Shown here in pieces: positions 23,001 through 32,129 of a DNA stretch of 64,000 nucleotides. Position 1 is the stretch's first letter. Every line of letters begins with the position of its first letter. Below the pieces are notes generated by a model that did not search any database, was not told the DNA's origin, and worked only from the letters and a program-made list of their open reading frames with translations. The position numbers and the translations under genes are program-made. The stretch is from positions 1,738,501-1,802,500 of the forward strand of contig CM060833.1 of the NCBI GenBank assembly GCA_030762175.1. Reading direction: 5' to 3'. The DNA comes from Metallyticus violacea. Its lineage: Eukaryota > Arthropoda > Insecta > Mantodea > Metallyticidae.

Positions 23001-26000
23001 TGATGAATATAATCTGGTATAATTTATAATTAATCTGTCGTCTAACACACTCTTATGCTTCATTTACTTTTAAATACGGTGGGACCAGTTTCGAAGTGAC
23101 ATCCTCTCCATCTTGAACAAACTTTATAACTTATACAAGAAACCAACTCTATGAGGACCTGTGGCTCCGTCTGGTGGATTTTTCCCTTTATAAACTGGAA
23201 ATTGGTATTACATTCTCTTATAATGTCGAAATACATAAGATGATCCCTAAGTTTAAGAATGTAAATTTTTTCCCATTTGTCCAATTCTGTACGTCCGTGT
23301 GCTTCTTTAAGTATCTTTATTTCTCTTTTTATGTCGCGATTATCTTTCCAAAAATGGTGTGCCACTACTGACCTATCAATGTGTTTGTACAAGTTCCTGA
23401 GATGCTCCTTTAACCGTGTTCCTATGTTCCTTTTAGTTTTTCCAACGTATATCTTATCACATTCTTTACATGTTATTTTGCAGATGCCTGACTTTTTCTC
23501 CTGTTGTCCACTAAAGCATTTTTCAGATGCCAATTTAATGTTAATATCTTTAAAAAAAAATTTGAAATTTATTCATAGCTACTGGGTGGTAGGTGAATTT
23601 TTTAAAAACTGGTCTCTCTTTTTCAGTTAATAGTGTGATGGTGTTTTTGATCAATTTATTCTTTAGGAATCTATTAAGTTTTTTGTTTATTAAATTTTTG
23701 TTAAAACCTTTTATAACGGCAATCTCCTGTATCTTCTTAAATTCTTTTTTGTACTCCTCTTTACTGATTGATAAATTCACCAGTCTGTATACCAACCTGT
23801 AGAAAATTAAGTGCTTGTGAGCAATGGTGTTAAATCCATTAGATTTTATATAGCTATCTATGTGCGTATCCTTTCTATAGATTCCAAATTCTAAATTTCC
23901 ATGATTATTATTAATTTTTATATCTAAAAATGGCAACATTCCCTTTGTTTCTGTTTCCAGTGTGAAGGATATATTCCTATCTTGTATATTTAATAGCTTC
24001 AAAGCACCTTCAACAAATTCTTTTTTCACTATACTAAAAATGTCATCAACGTATCTGTACGAGCACTTAAAATAATGTGCGTAGGCGGAAATTATGCGAG
24101 TTTCAAATGTACTCATAAATAAATCTGCCAGAAAGAGGGACAAAGGATTTCCAATTGTGAGTCCTGTTTTCTGTTTATAGAATTCTCCTGCAAATGTAAA
24201 ATATGACTGGTTTATACAAATGTTAATTAGGTGGATGTATTCTTTCCTGTGAGTTTCATTAATTCCTATCTCCTTTAACCAATCGTTCAAAAACGATAAA
24301 AGCTTGTCAGTTGGAATACTCGGGAATAAAGATACTATGTCGAAAGACACTAAAATATCAGAGGGTAGAATATTTTAGTGTCTTAAATATCAGAGGGTAG
24401 AATATTTTAGTGTCTTTCGTCAGGTCAGCAGTGGTACACCATTTTTGGAAAGATAATCTCGACATAAAAAGAGAAATAAAGTTACTTATCTCTGTGTTTT
24501 TTCCTTTTAAATCTTTCCACCACAAAAAAAACCTGATACCACCACATTATCAGCAGATATAGAAAAAACAGTTTTTAAAAAATTTACATATCCAAAAGCA
24601 ATGAAAAAATTTCAAAATATTTTTAAAGGTTTCAATATAAAATTAGCTCCCATCAACAGATTTGATTTAGAAAACATCTTGAAAGATAAAACGGCTGTAA
24701 AGACCCCACAAGAGAAAAAAAGCAGATATTTACAAAATAACATGTACAGATTGTGAAAAGATCCATATCGGAAAAACAAAGAAATATAGGCACATATTTA
24801 GAAGAGCATTTCAGGAACATAAAATATAAACAGGCAGATAGATCAGCTGTGACATGGTATATCATTTTTGGACTAAAAAACCACAAGATTGTGAAGAAGG
24901 TGGATTTATTAAAAGAGACTCAGGGACATATAGAACTGCATACTTGGGAAAAAATTTACATTCGTAAATACAGAGATCGATTAATGAGCTTTGATATTCC
25001 AAAGGTAGAAAACACCAACTTTAAGTACATTAAAACACCACGAGGACGGCACTTCATCTCTACAAAGCTGTTGGATTCTCCAATCAGTTGTACCCTTGGC
25101 TGAAGATGAAGATAAAGGTCTTCAAAACCAGTTCCAAATATCACACAAATAAGTGAAGCAATAAGAGTGTTTAGTACTACATATATCACGTGAATTTATT
25201 CAGAATTATTCTTGTTTCAGACACTCAGGGTTGGGGAGTGAGCCCCAGAGGAGCTGGTTACCTGTTTGGTTCTGATGTGGTTGCACAATTCAATGCAGCA
25301 AATGACATAGACATGATATGTAGGGCACATCAACTTGTAATGGAGGGATACAAGTGGCACTTCAATGAGACAGTTCTCACTGTCTGGTCTGCTCCAAATT
25401 ATTGCTACAGGTATAACATACACTGCAATTTAAAATTTAATTTGTTCTTGAACACATTTTGCCCAATTTCCACAATTAGAAGTTTACCTTAAAGTTGCCA
25501 AGATAGGTAGGTGTTGCTATGAACTTGCTTCACTCTTTTCTGTACTTTCATACTGTTTAATCACTTGTAAAATGATGATTATTCTTAGTTTTAAATAGCA
25601 GACATTTTTACATAAAATATAGTATATATTGAATTTTTTAATGAGGAAATTTCCAAATTTCATTAATATTGTTCTGCTTACTTAAATATATTTCGAAGGT
25701 ATTAAATGTAGGTTTTTAGCTCTTGTATAGATTATTTGCAAAATATAGCAGAATATGTAGTGGATATCGAAGCAGCAGTTACAACAATTGGTTGAAGAAA
25801 AAAATAGCATCAGATCACGGTGTGGGGAAGTTCTAGAGTGACTGAAGAAAAAGATAGTCAACCAGATAGACCATATCAAGGGTACCCAGATCTTTAAAAG
25901 AAAAATGTGTTATTCATAGTAAGGCTGACAAAACAAAACATAATAATTAATGAAACATATGAAAACAGCTTGTACAAATTACTAACTGGTCAAAATTATG

Positions 26001-29000
26001 AAAAAATGAAAACTGATCCTATCCAGAAATATATTAGTTCAGTAAGCAAATTATTAACAAAAGTAACCATTCTAAATAAGGAGGAAAAGAAGATTATACC
26101 AGACGACCCTACCACACCCAGAATCTATGGCCTACTGAACATACATAAACCTGGTAATAAAATGTAAGCACAATAAATTCACCTACATACAATTTAACCA
26201 ATTACCTTTTAAAAACACTCATCAAAATCAGTAGAAAGAATGGGACAGGTGTGCAAGGGTTTGCTAGTTTCTTATGATGTGGTCTCTCTGTTTCCCAGCA
26301 ACATCAAAGATTATATTTAAGCCATTGCTAACCTCAATAAATAAATCTACCTGGAAAAGTAATAGAACAGTATCTAAACTCCCACCAAAATTTGCATTAA
26401 TCAAACTTACTAAACATTCAAAGGCAATATCTATACACAAAACGAGGATTAGCAGTTTCATCATGTTAAATCATTAAAGGAAAAATGAACAGTCCATGCT
26501 ATAGTCAGTTGAAAAAATCATTTAATCACTGAATGTACTAAGGTTATCGCATTGTTTCAGATCATGTAATAGTGTGTTTCTTGCTGAATTAATTTACTTG
26601 AATAGCTTTAGCTTTGTAAAAGAGACATTTACATACGGTGCATGGCCATTCTTTCATGGATGCAGGCAAAAATATGACATTGATCCCCAATACTGCAAAG
26701 ACTGGAACTCCTAGTGGCTTTAGAGAAGTGATAAAGCAGACCTGAATCAAGCCTAATCCATTTGTTGTGGTCTTGTGTGAACAAGCAATTTTTAAAAGCT
26801 GGAGTAAATTTCTTTCTTCCAAGTCATACAGGAAAAAGATACCTTTTGCTCTTAGGTCACTGAAACAGCTAAGATTGCATCAGTCAAAATCAAAAACCGT
26901 AGAGCATAGGGACACTTACAATGAAGCCTTCTTCTCATTCTGATAAGGAATCAAAGGAAAAAGAGAGTGAAACAGCCACAAGATATTCAGGAACCAATCC
27001 AGTGATATCACTCTTACTCTGACTAAAGAGAAGTGTAAGGACCTGATGGTCTTCATGAAGTTCTGTAAAGATGAGGTTTCCAAGATGTACTACAGCTGAC
27101 TACTTGCTGCCCATTAGCAAAAATTATTGCTAATAATTAAGACCAAGATATTTCTAATGATTGTGATTTTTAGAGATACATTCAAAAGGCTTGACAATGA
27201 GAACCACTAAGCCTCTCTTTAGACTTAAGAGAGTAATGTCTGTCAACACAAGTTCATATTTTGTTTTTGTAATTACATTATATAATTAAAATTAATTTAA
27301 CAGGCCAAGTGTATTTTTATCTTAAGAAATCCAGCAGGAAAACCAACAGAGTCCAACTATGGGCTAATTAAATAATTAATTGGGCAAATAAAGAAATGTA
27401 TCTGCACTTTCACTAACACTTTAAAAAATATTATTACTGAAAGGTACAAAGGTGTCTGAGTTTAAGCATTTGAAAGTTGATTTTTTCTCTCCTGTAAAAT
27501 TATGGTTTTTGGACTTTGTTAGTTTTTCTCCTGTAACTTCAGATGGTACGTGAGTCTCTTGGACACAAAATTGGTTGAGGCTTTTGCACATATATACAAA
27601 TGTTTTTACGTTATGTAGATGTCTTTGTAATTATAAATAGAGAATGCAATAAAACTACTCAACCAGCAAGACAGCACCATTAAATTCACAGTGAAAATAG
27701 GAAACAACAAGGTTTTCCCTACTGAATGTAAAAATTATATAAAGGTGACAATATACTAAAATTTGGCATATTCAGAAAAGATACCCATCAGATAATGGCA
27801 TGAAAAACAGCACCCAAAATCCAAAACAACCTAAACTTGCAATAATCAACAGCCTCACATTCAGATTAACAAACCTACCAATAACCAAAACAATATAAAT
27901 CTGACTACCAAATCATCATGGATATAACACAGAAAAATTGCTACACAATAGATCTAGCCAACAAAGAAATAGAAAAATTTAAAAAAACAAAAACAAATAA
28001 AGAAATCACCACACTAAATGGCTACAAAGGAAATCATATATACAATTTACATTCCATACTGGGTACACCAAAAATTCCAGAAGATTTCTAAAGATGAAAA
28101 ATTATATTGTCTCCAGTAAACAAATGTAGTTTAAAAAACTACCTAAAACCAACGCAAAGGACACACACTCAGTTTGCCAGGAAAACTATCAGGCCTTTAT
28201 GAAATCAATTGCAAAGATGGCAAAACACAAGAGGCATTACTCTGTGTTTTAACGAACACTTGAGAAATGTAAAATATAAACACATGGAGAATCAGCAATA
28301 GCATACCATTTCTAGCAAACAAGAAACACAATTCCAAAATAATTCCAAACATCTAAAAGCTCCTCAAAAACCCATATAATTAACAGTAGGAAAATATATT
28401 CCATATAAAAAAAAAGGAAAAATTGTAATTAAGATTGTATAATCGAGTCAAACTGCACATTCTTCTTGGCTCTACTTACTTGTTTAAATGTAGAACATCT
28501 TTTGCAGACCCTTACCCATATCTCAGCTGTCGACTTAACGTTCCTTTAGGGATGCAAGATGAACATGTCATTCCTGGTAGTGTCAAAGTTCATTAATCTG
28601 CCTCTCTATTTATAAATGTAAATTTTCTTTCACGGGTCCTTGGGCTGATTTTAATAATTTTGCTTTTTTCATTTCTTCCCATTTCCACTGCATCTCAGGG
28701 TGGGCCTGGGCCTGCTGCGGCAACCTCTGCTTCCTCTACCTCCATCTTATTCATCGATGGAGGGCAGTATTGTAGAAGGGCATGTGATCGGCATGCCTGC
28801 ACCCCAAAGGTTGCCTATCATACTGCTTTTGTGATTGAAAAGTGCCTTCTCTCCATCAGGCAGCTTCCCAGTTGTCTTCGCAAGGCTGGATGGACCCCAT
28901 TCCAGACCTCCCTTAACTTTGAAAAATTCCTAAGTAGGTAAGGAATCGAACCGGGCCTCCTGGCCAGCAGTCAGCAGAGGTAACTGCTAGCCCAAGGAAA

Positions 29001-30876
29001 TAGTTGCATTTTTCACTATGTGGTGATTGTATCCAGAGATGAGATTCTACCACTGATTTTTCCATTTATTTGTATTTTATATTCCTAAAGTGCTCTTGTA
29101 ACTATGTGTCTATGTTTTTCTTTCATTCTGGAACATAGACTTTTTAGCATTTTGTACATCTCATTTGAAATACTGGATACAATCTTATATATTCTTTAAT
29201 TTAATTTATAAGATTAAAAGGAAAAAGCAGATATTTGTTTTTTAAACCTGTACCTAAAACAAAATATGCCCAAATTTTGTATGAATTCTAAGTATAACTC
29301 ACGGTCGCAAGCAAATAGCCACTGAGAAAAAAGTATTTCAAATAGAAAAGGCAAAGCAGTGCTAAACAAATTAAAAAGGTAAGGAGATTGAGGAAGGAGT
29401 AATTTGCCCTGTGTTGTTTTATGATCAAGCCAAATGAAAAAATACTTACAGATTTAAAAGAGGTTAGGAAACATAATATGGGATAACTTAATCAGAACAG
29501 CTTCAGGAGATATACAATATCTGGTAAACACCAATCAAAAAAGAAAGCTTAGAAATCTAAATCAAAAACCTAAGAAATCTAAAAATCTAGAACCCAAACA
29601 AAATTATGTGGAAAATCTATCAAAAGAAACTTTCAAGAAAGAAGAATTAGCATTTTTATTTTGTAAATACCTGATTTTTCCTCTTGTGGAATACTGTCAT
29701 TAACATTATCTATCAGTGAGTTTTTAACATTAAATCTATTAATCGGTTCCAACCTGATATTAAAATCTTTAAGAATATTCTGAAATTTTTTTTGTAGCCC
29801 ATGGATGATATGTGAACTTTATTTAATTTTTAAAAATTTCAGATATCATTCATGGGCTACAAAAAATTTCAGAATATTCTTAAAGATTTTAATATCAGGT
29901 TGGCAGCGATTAATAGATTTAATGTTAAAAACTTACTGATAGATAATGTTAATGACAGTATTCCATAAGAGGAAAAATCAGGTATTTACAAAATAAATTG
30001 TGCAGAATGTGATAAAATCTACATTGGAAAAACAAAGAGAAACATAGGCACACGGTTAAATGAACATTTCAGAAACATAAAGTACAAGCAAATAGAGAAA
30101 TGGGCAATAGCATACCATTTTTGGACACAAAATCACCACATAATAAATAAAGCAAAATTATTAAAATTGGTACAAGGACCTACGGAACTAGCAACCTGGG
30201 AGAAAATCAACATCTATAAAAAACAAAGATAGTCTAATGAAATTCAACATTGCCAGAGATGAAAACATAAACTACAAGTTTTTCACACTGCCACCAGAAT
30301 ATACATTCCCACAGCTCAACGAATGATCGGACAGTTGAACTATAGCCTGGCTGAAGATGGGAATTAAATGTTCTCGAAACTGGTTCCATACATTTATGAA
30401 AAGTAAGTGAAGCTTTAAGAGTGTGTAGTTCAACTGAATCATGCAATGATATCAGTTAATCTAAATACCTTGCTGGGAAGTTGCAGTGGAAAGATGCTGG
30501 TGATGGTCATCCTTCGAAATATGTTCAAGTAAGTGGAACAAATTTACTGAAATTTGAGTGATTTCCTCATAAAAAATTGCAAGATCTTTTGGATAACCAA
30601 TCCTATAGCATTGATAGACACTGTTGCAATGTGCTCCCCCAGTAGAGTGATAAGTGCTTTTAGTTATTAATAGAAAGGGAACAGAAGTCTGCATGGAAGT
30701 ATTTAAATATACAACTAACATCTTTTTCTTTTATTGTGTACTTCAGATGTGGCAATGTTGCAGCAATTCTAGAACTTAACGAACATTTACAGAGGGACTT
30801 CACCATCTTTGAAGCAGCCCCTCAAGAGAGTAGAGGCATCCCCTCCAAAAAACCTCAAGCTGACTATTTTCTGTGA
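15642..30876 (+). CDS. PPP4C: Serine/threonine-protein phosphatase 4 catalytic subunit (whole gene, 6 coding exons)
   Basis: Joining 15642-15791, 15988-16140, 17722-17895, 20707-20833, 25221-25410 and 30747-30876 gives a 307-codon protein with no stop, the exact length of animal PP4C. All introns are GT-AG. PP4C is a metal-dependent PPP-family phosphatase, the catalytic part of complexes with regulatory subunits that act in centrosome maturation, DNA repair and signalling. All metal and catalytic motifs are intact: GDIHGQ, GDFVDRG, GNHE, HGG, the RAHQ histidine and the C-terminal YFL carboxymethylation signal. Similarity to fly and human PP4C is near-complete. Introns 2 to 5 (1.6, 2.8, 4.4 and 5.3 kb) are filled with PLE, LINE and SINE remnants, yet the exons are pristine, so the gene is presumably functional. 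Confidence 0.97.
15988..16140 (+). CDS. PPP4C: PP4 catalytic subunit exon 2
   Basis: Residues 51-101. Starts [16 protein letters not shown] after TTTGCAG and carries GDIHGQ (metal-binding Asp and His) and GDFVDRG (bridging Asp). Ends ...LLLLALK before GTAACG, phase 0. The intron before it is only 196 bp. Confidence 0.96.
16680..16824. repeat. 41-bp inverted repeat enclosing a hammerhead core
   Basis: Left arm 16680-16720 (CTTCTGAGTTGGATGTTTAA...) pairs with right arm 16784-16824 (AGTGAAACTATAAAGAATGT...) with only a few mismatches. The 63-nt spacer contains a complete hammerhead ribozyme core. The layout matches the inverted 3' ends of the PLE copies elsewhere in the window, so this is probably a solitary PLE terminal repeat. 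Confidence 0.85.
16717..16782 (+). ncRNA. Hammerhead ribozyme core in PP4 intron 2
   Basis: Core CTGATGA at 16729-16735. Stem II GTGGA / TCCAT (about 16738-16742 and 16749-16753). GAAA at 16754-16757. Two-base-pair stem III (A-U, C-G) with loop AAAU, then GUC with the predicted cleavage site after C16765. Stem I can form from CAG/CTG next to the core and TTTA/TAAA further out. All invariant core bases are present. It is in sense orientation in the PP4 pre-mRNA. Catalytic activity is untested. Confidence 0.65.
16850..17145. repeat. Interspersed repeat, copy 2 (pairs with 11545-11820)
   Basis: Same orientation as copy 1, with the CA tract expanded. Lies in PP4 intron 2 just after the hammerhead inverted repeat. 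Element class unknown. Confidence 0.85.
17027..17080. repeat. (CA)n microsatellite
   Basis: Twenty-seven uninterrupted AC units within the interspersed repeat. Produces the spurious CVCVCV frames on the minus strand. Confidence 0.98.
17722..17895 (+). CDS. PPP4C: PP4 catalytic subunit exon 3
   Basis: Residues 102-159, [20 protein letters not shown] to LSAIIDGK. Carries the GNHE motif (metal-binding Asn and the catalytic His). Acceptor TTATCAG, donor GTATGT, phase 0. Confidence 0.97.
18092..18150 (+). mobile_element. SINE family 2 head fragment
   Basis: GACTGCCATGGGTGGCTGAG, then GTTGTTAAGGTATGGACT, matches the tRNA-like 5' end of the full SINE at 42934-43216. The remainder has been replaced by the PLE sequence that follows. 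Confidence 0.65.
18155..19500 (-). pseudogene. Penelope-like element A (minus arm): RT, thumb, endonuclease, 3' end
   Basis: On the minus strand, from 19500 down: RT motifs ([12 protein letters not shown] for the GLAMGSPLS motif; [11 protein letters not shown] with catalytic Asp pair), then the thumb ([18 protein letters not shown] ... [14 protein letters not shown], 18660-18998), then broken GIY-YIG endonuclease ([18 protein letters not shown], [18 protein letters not shown]) and the 3' end near 18160-18290 with a degenerate hammerhead (TGAG/CTCA stem, GAAACTAGTC). The 5' end is truncated. Lies in PP4 intron 3. Confidence 0.75.
19500..20257 (+). pseudogene. Penelope-like element A (plus arm): thumb, endonuclease, 3' end
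   Basis: Nearly the same sequence as the 3' 750 bp of the minus arm, but on the other strand: [34 protein letters not shown], then broken endonuclease (GKTKRS-, [16 protein letters not shown]) and the degenerate hammerhead at about 20160-20205. Together with 18155-19500 it forms a head-to-head pair whose arms could fold into a hairpin of roughly 740 bp in the pre-mRNA. Confidence 0.75.
20287..20580 (-). pseudogene. LINE ORF2 C-terminal fragment
   Basis: The minus-strand reading [20 protein letters not shown], then [20 protein letters not shown] and [14 protein letters not shown], is the conserved tail of many insect non-LTR retrotransposon ORF2 proteins (YxGIKLYNxLP ... FKxxLKxFLxxxxFYSVEEF). 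The open frame is 20287-20562. The reverse transcriptase is not present next to it. In PP4 intron 3. Confidence 0.7.
20707..20833 (+). CDS. PPP4C: PP4 catalytic subunit exon 4
   Basis: Residues 160-201 plus one base: [20 protein letters not shown] to LLWSDPE. Carries the HGG metal-ligand His. Acceptor TTGTTACAG, donor GTATGT, phase 1 (the Asp codon is shared with exon 5). Confidence 0.97.
21060..21935. mobile_element. Penelope-like 3' ends in head-to-head inverted pair, SINE inserted
   Basis: The minus part, 21796-21060, holds the endonuclease C-terminus ([40 protein letters not shown]) and its 3' end. At about 21780 it joins a plus copy of the same end (ATGAACTCAGCCATTTCC to GAATACCTAAGTTTAGG). 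A hammerhead-like core on each strand (CTGAAGATGAGAG) has a mismatched stem II and GAAACTCATC, so it is probably dead. A family-1 SINE interrupts the minus part. Confidence 0.75.
21201..21492 (-). mobile_element. tRNA-derived SINE, family 1, near full length
   Basis: Minus-strand head GGTCCTGGTGGTATAGTGG (box A TGGTATAGTGG) and GGGTTCGAACCC (box B), then the family body and a TTTATTTATGG-type tail. The flanks are TGCCGTTACT (left) and TGCCATTACT (right), a 10-bp target-site duplication, so it landed inside the PLE end after that had inserted in PP4 intron 4. Confidence 0.88.
21940..23030 (+). pseudogene. LINE endonuclease-region fragment
   Basis: The plus-strand reading ends in an APE-type endonuclease remnant: [13 protein letters not shown], then [16 protein letters not shown] (the GDFNA motif, in shifted frames) and [11 protein letters not shown]. 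Upstream, at 22000-22410, an open but unassigned reading ([15 protein letters not shown]...) may be the ORF1/ORF2 linker. Heavily broken. In PP4 intron 4. Confidence 0.6.
23060..24362 (-). pseudogene. Penelope-like element B: best-preserved RT plus GIY-YIG endonuclease
   Basis: A 266-codon frame (24350-23550) covers RT from motif A ([12 protein letters not shown], catalytic Asp at residue 4) through [18 protein letters not shown] and YRYVDD (residues 98-103, catalytic Asp pair) to the thumb ([13 protein letters not shown]). A frameshift near 23540 leads into a second frame (23533-23060) with [47 protein letters not shown]. These are the two enzymatic parts of EN+ PLEs. The N-terminus and first RT motifs are missing. 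A degenerate hammerhead follows at about 23125-23085 (GAAACTGGTC with a damaged CUGAAGA). Lies antisense in PP4 intron 4. Confidence 0.88.
24363..25180 (+). pseudogene. Penelope-like element C: thumb end, endonuclease, dead hammerhead
   Basis: Starts at a short tandem duplication (AGGGTAGAATATTTTAGTGT twice, about 24362-24417) and a short piece of B-type endonuclease, then [34 protein letters not shown] GIY-YIG and [17 protein letters not shown]. Ends with CTGAAGA at 25100-25106, a 6-bp stem II (TGAAGA/TCTTCA) and AAAAC where GAAAC is needed, so the ribozyme is inactive. Faces element B head to head. Confidence 0.75.
25221..25410 (+). CDS. PPP4C: PP4 catalytic subunit exon 5
   Basis: Completes Asp202, then [20 protein letters not shown] to SAPNYCY and two bases of Arg (residues 202-265). 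Contains the active-site RAHQ His and the SAPNYCYR motif. Acceptor TTGTTTCAG, donor GTATAA. Confidence 0.97.
25865..26465 (+). pseudogene. Penelope-like element D: N-terminal RT fragment
   Basis: Open frame 25907-26167 contains [20 protein letters not shown] and [18 protein letters not shown], the finger motifs of PLE RT (PRIYGLPKIHKPG). It continues, frameshifted, with [14 protein letters not shown] (motif A) and, after a deletion, [10 protein letters not shown] (motif B). The C-terminal half is absent. In PP4 intron 5. Confidence 0.75.
26466..27555. other. Unassigned intron 5 sequence
   Basis: About 1.1 kb with no recognised element. A minus-strand 77-codon frame (26589-26822) has no family that I can name. 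The mixture of coding-like words suggests an old retrocopy, but this is not supported. Confidence 0.4.
27560..28440 (+). pseudogene. Penelope-like element E: RT C-part, thumb, endonuclease
   Basis: Strongly decayed. Readable pieces in order: VIINREC (after the lost VDD motif), [20 protein letters not shown]...[34 protein letters not shown] (thumb), then [12 protein letters not shown] and [11 protein letters not shown] from the endonuclease. Similar in wording to element J at 51615-52550. In PP4 intron 5. Confidence 0.6.
28655..28996 (-). mobile_element. tRNA-derived SINE, family 3
   Basis: The minus-strand head at about 28990-28930 reads GGGCTAGCAGTTACCTCTGC and CCCGGTTCGATTCC (box B), with a non-coding body (GGTCTGGAATGGGGTCC and so on) down to about 28655. 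It differs from families 1 and 2. Sits at the edge of a PLE endonuclease fragment. Confidence 0.6.
28997..29250 (-). pseudogene. Penelope-like endonuclease fragment
   Basis: The minus-strand reading across shifting frames gives [14 protein letters not shown] GIY-YIG remnants, [15 protein letters not shown] and [12 protein letters not shown]. Heavily decayed. Probably the target into which the family-3 SINE inserted. Confidence 0.5.
29655..29996. repeat. Inverted repeat at the 5' end of PLE element F
   Basis: Left arm about 29655-29818 is the reverse complement of right arm about 29850-29996, meeting near 29830 with a short asymmetric centre. Each arm encodes the end of a PLE thumb (KFTYH..., [15 protein letters not shown]) and [17 protein letters not shown]. 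Another head-to-head junction. Confidence 0.85.
29840..30450 (+). pseudogene. Penelope-like element F: endonuclease and 3' end with hammerhead
   Basis: Reads [39 protein letters not shown] (GIY-YIG start), [39 protein letters not shown] and [10 protein letters not shown], nearly free of breaks up to about 30230. The terminal part holds the hammerhead (30351-30385) and the end AAGTAAGTGAAGCTTTAAGA, also seen at the 58.9 kb palindrome. Sense orientation in PP4 intron 5, about 300 bp before exon 6. Confidence 0.8.
30340..30400 (+). ncRNA. Hammerhead ribozyme core in PP4 intron 5
   Basis: CTGAAGA at 30351-30357. Stem II GGGAA (30359-30363) with TTCTC (30371-30375). GAAA at 30376-30379. Stem III A-U and C-G with loop UG, then U16.1 and cleavage predicted after U30385. 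Stem I TGG/CCA adjoins the core. All invariant positions are met (H17 is U). Sense to PP4 transcription. Confidence 0.65.
30461..30560 (+). mobile_element. PLE 3'-end fragment with dead hammerhead
   Basis: CTGGTGATGGTCATCCTTCG, then AAATATGTTCAAGTAAGTGG and GTGATTTCCT, is a diverged copy of the termini at 52840-52950 and 55190-55290. Core base A6 is changed (CTGGTGA), so cleavage is unlikely. Lies 190 bp before PP4 exon 6. Confidence 0.65.
30747..30876 (+). CDS. PPP4C: PP4 catalytic subunit exon 6 (C-terminus)
   Basis: Completes Arg265, then [20 protein letters not shown] to KPQADYFL and TGA at 30874-30876. The last three residues (YFL) are the conserved tail whose terminal Leu is carboxymethylated in PP4/PP2A-type phosphatases. 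Acceptor TACTTCAG. Confidence 0.97.
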
Positions 30877-31225
30877 ATGTGTATATGTATTATATGTGTG
30901 CATGTGTGCAGAATGGTCCGTGGAATTAGCACACCATGCACTTCGGTGATCTAGTTGTTAAGAACTTGAGAATGATAAAGACATTTCTAAATCTGACTGA
31001 TCAATAAAGAGAACCCTGAAGTATTAATTTCAATCATCGTATGCAGTTTTTGTTTTAATATTAGTTGAACATTATTTTGGTCAGTAACTTTTAGTGTAAT
31101 TGTGATTTAAATATTTTCAAATAAAATGTTTTTCAGGAGAAGAAATTTCTTAACAGTGTTGATATAATTTTCCTCAGGACTTTACATCATCCAGCTGGAA
31201 ATTTACAAGCAGAAATAAAATGTAA
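30877..31225 (+). promoter_or_regulatory. PP4 3' UTR with candidate polyadenylation signals
   Basis: AATAAA occurs at 31003-31008, 31120-31125 and 31214-31219 after the stop codon. Any could be used; the real end cannot be told without transcript data. Confidence 0.65.
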
Positions 31226-31547
31226 ACTAAAGCTGAGTGTCTTTTTCTTTGCCTATGTGCAATCTCATTTTTCTTAGTGTCAATTTTGTACAAGCTTAAT
31301 TGAAAAAGTTCCCAGAATGTTCCATACATGGCTGTTGTAATAGCATGTTATGTTACCTAGGGATGCTTGTACAGTGTACTGTAATGTGTATAGTTAACTA
31401 TTATGCACAAATGTGTCAGTCAGTCATTAATATTTTTGGCAATTATTATTATTGTCTTACAAGAACTTTGGTTAAGATACAAAAACATATCAATATATAG
31501 CACGCATTATGAGGATGGTTTGGTATTAAAGAGAACAAGTTGTCTTG

Positions 31548-31550
<3 letters not shown>

Positions 31551-31589
<39 letters not shown>
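31551..31589. repeat. Poly-T tract (39 nt)
   Basis: Uninterrupted T run. It directly abuts the C-terminal end of a minus-strand mariner fragment and may be a retroposed poly-A tail on the minus strand, or simple expansion. Confidence 0.95.
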
Positions 31590-31590
<1 letters not shown>

Positions 31591-31990
31591 ACATAGACTT
31601 TTCAAAGCTCAACTCATTTCTCCAGGTTTCTGATAACCTTGTAGCAGTAGGTTCTTCAAGGCTCTCAAAATACTCGTTTATATCCTGTGTAACCTCTTCA
31701 AAATTTGTATCCAGTCAGGAAAGTTTTGAAGTTTTGGCACAGATGGTAATCTGAGGTAGCAATATCAGGTTAGTGCAGAATTTCAAATTGTAATTCAGTC
31801 AATGTGTCCTGAGTGACGTGGATTGGATGCACCAGCACATTGTCATGGTGAAATACGTTCTTTTCCTGGATGCTATTCTGTGATGGCTCTCTTTAGTCTC
31901 TTCAAAAGTGACCTATAGTATTCTTTAATAGTGTTTATCCCTTTTCTCCAAGTAGTCGGAGAATTCCTTTGGCATTCCAAAATTCATGTT
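31590..31990 (-). pseudogene. Mariner transposase C-terminal half
   Basis: Minus-strand pieces: TIKEYYRSLLKRLKRAITE, NVFHHDNVLVHPIHV (second catalytic Asp, HxDN), LQFEILH, DIATSDYHLCQNFKTFLTGY (third catalytic Asp, PSDxHL) and EEVTQDINEYFESLEE. The 34-residue spacing class DD34D is consistent. The N-terminus and first Asp region are missing, and stops are present. Confidence 0.7.
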
Positions 31991-32129
31991 CTGTCTATCA
32001 GATCCAAAGCTTTTATCCAGAAAAAAATGATCTGTTAACTTTCACAGAGATTATTAAGGAAAATCTATAGCAAAGCAAAACAGGATTCATTTAAACAACA
32101 ATAAAATTGTCACCTTGTAAAATTTTTAA
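31991..32129. other. Unassigned spacer
   Basis: Short stretch between a mariner fragment and a PLE fragment. Nothing recognised. Confidence 0.4.

Noticed and set aside
23060..24362. Active Penelope-like element
   Set aside because: RT and endonuclease are in different frames, the first RT motifs and N-terminus are missing, and the ribozyme is damaged.
25100..25135. Hammerhead ribozyme in PP4 intron 4
   Set aside because: Stem II is perfect, but the conserved GAAA is AAAA, which should abolish cleavage.
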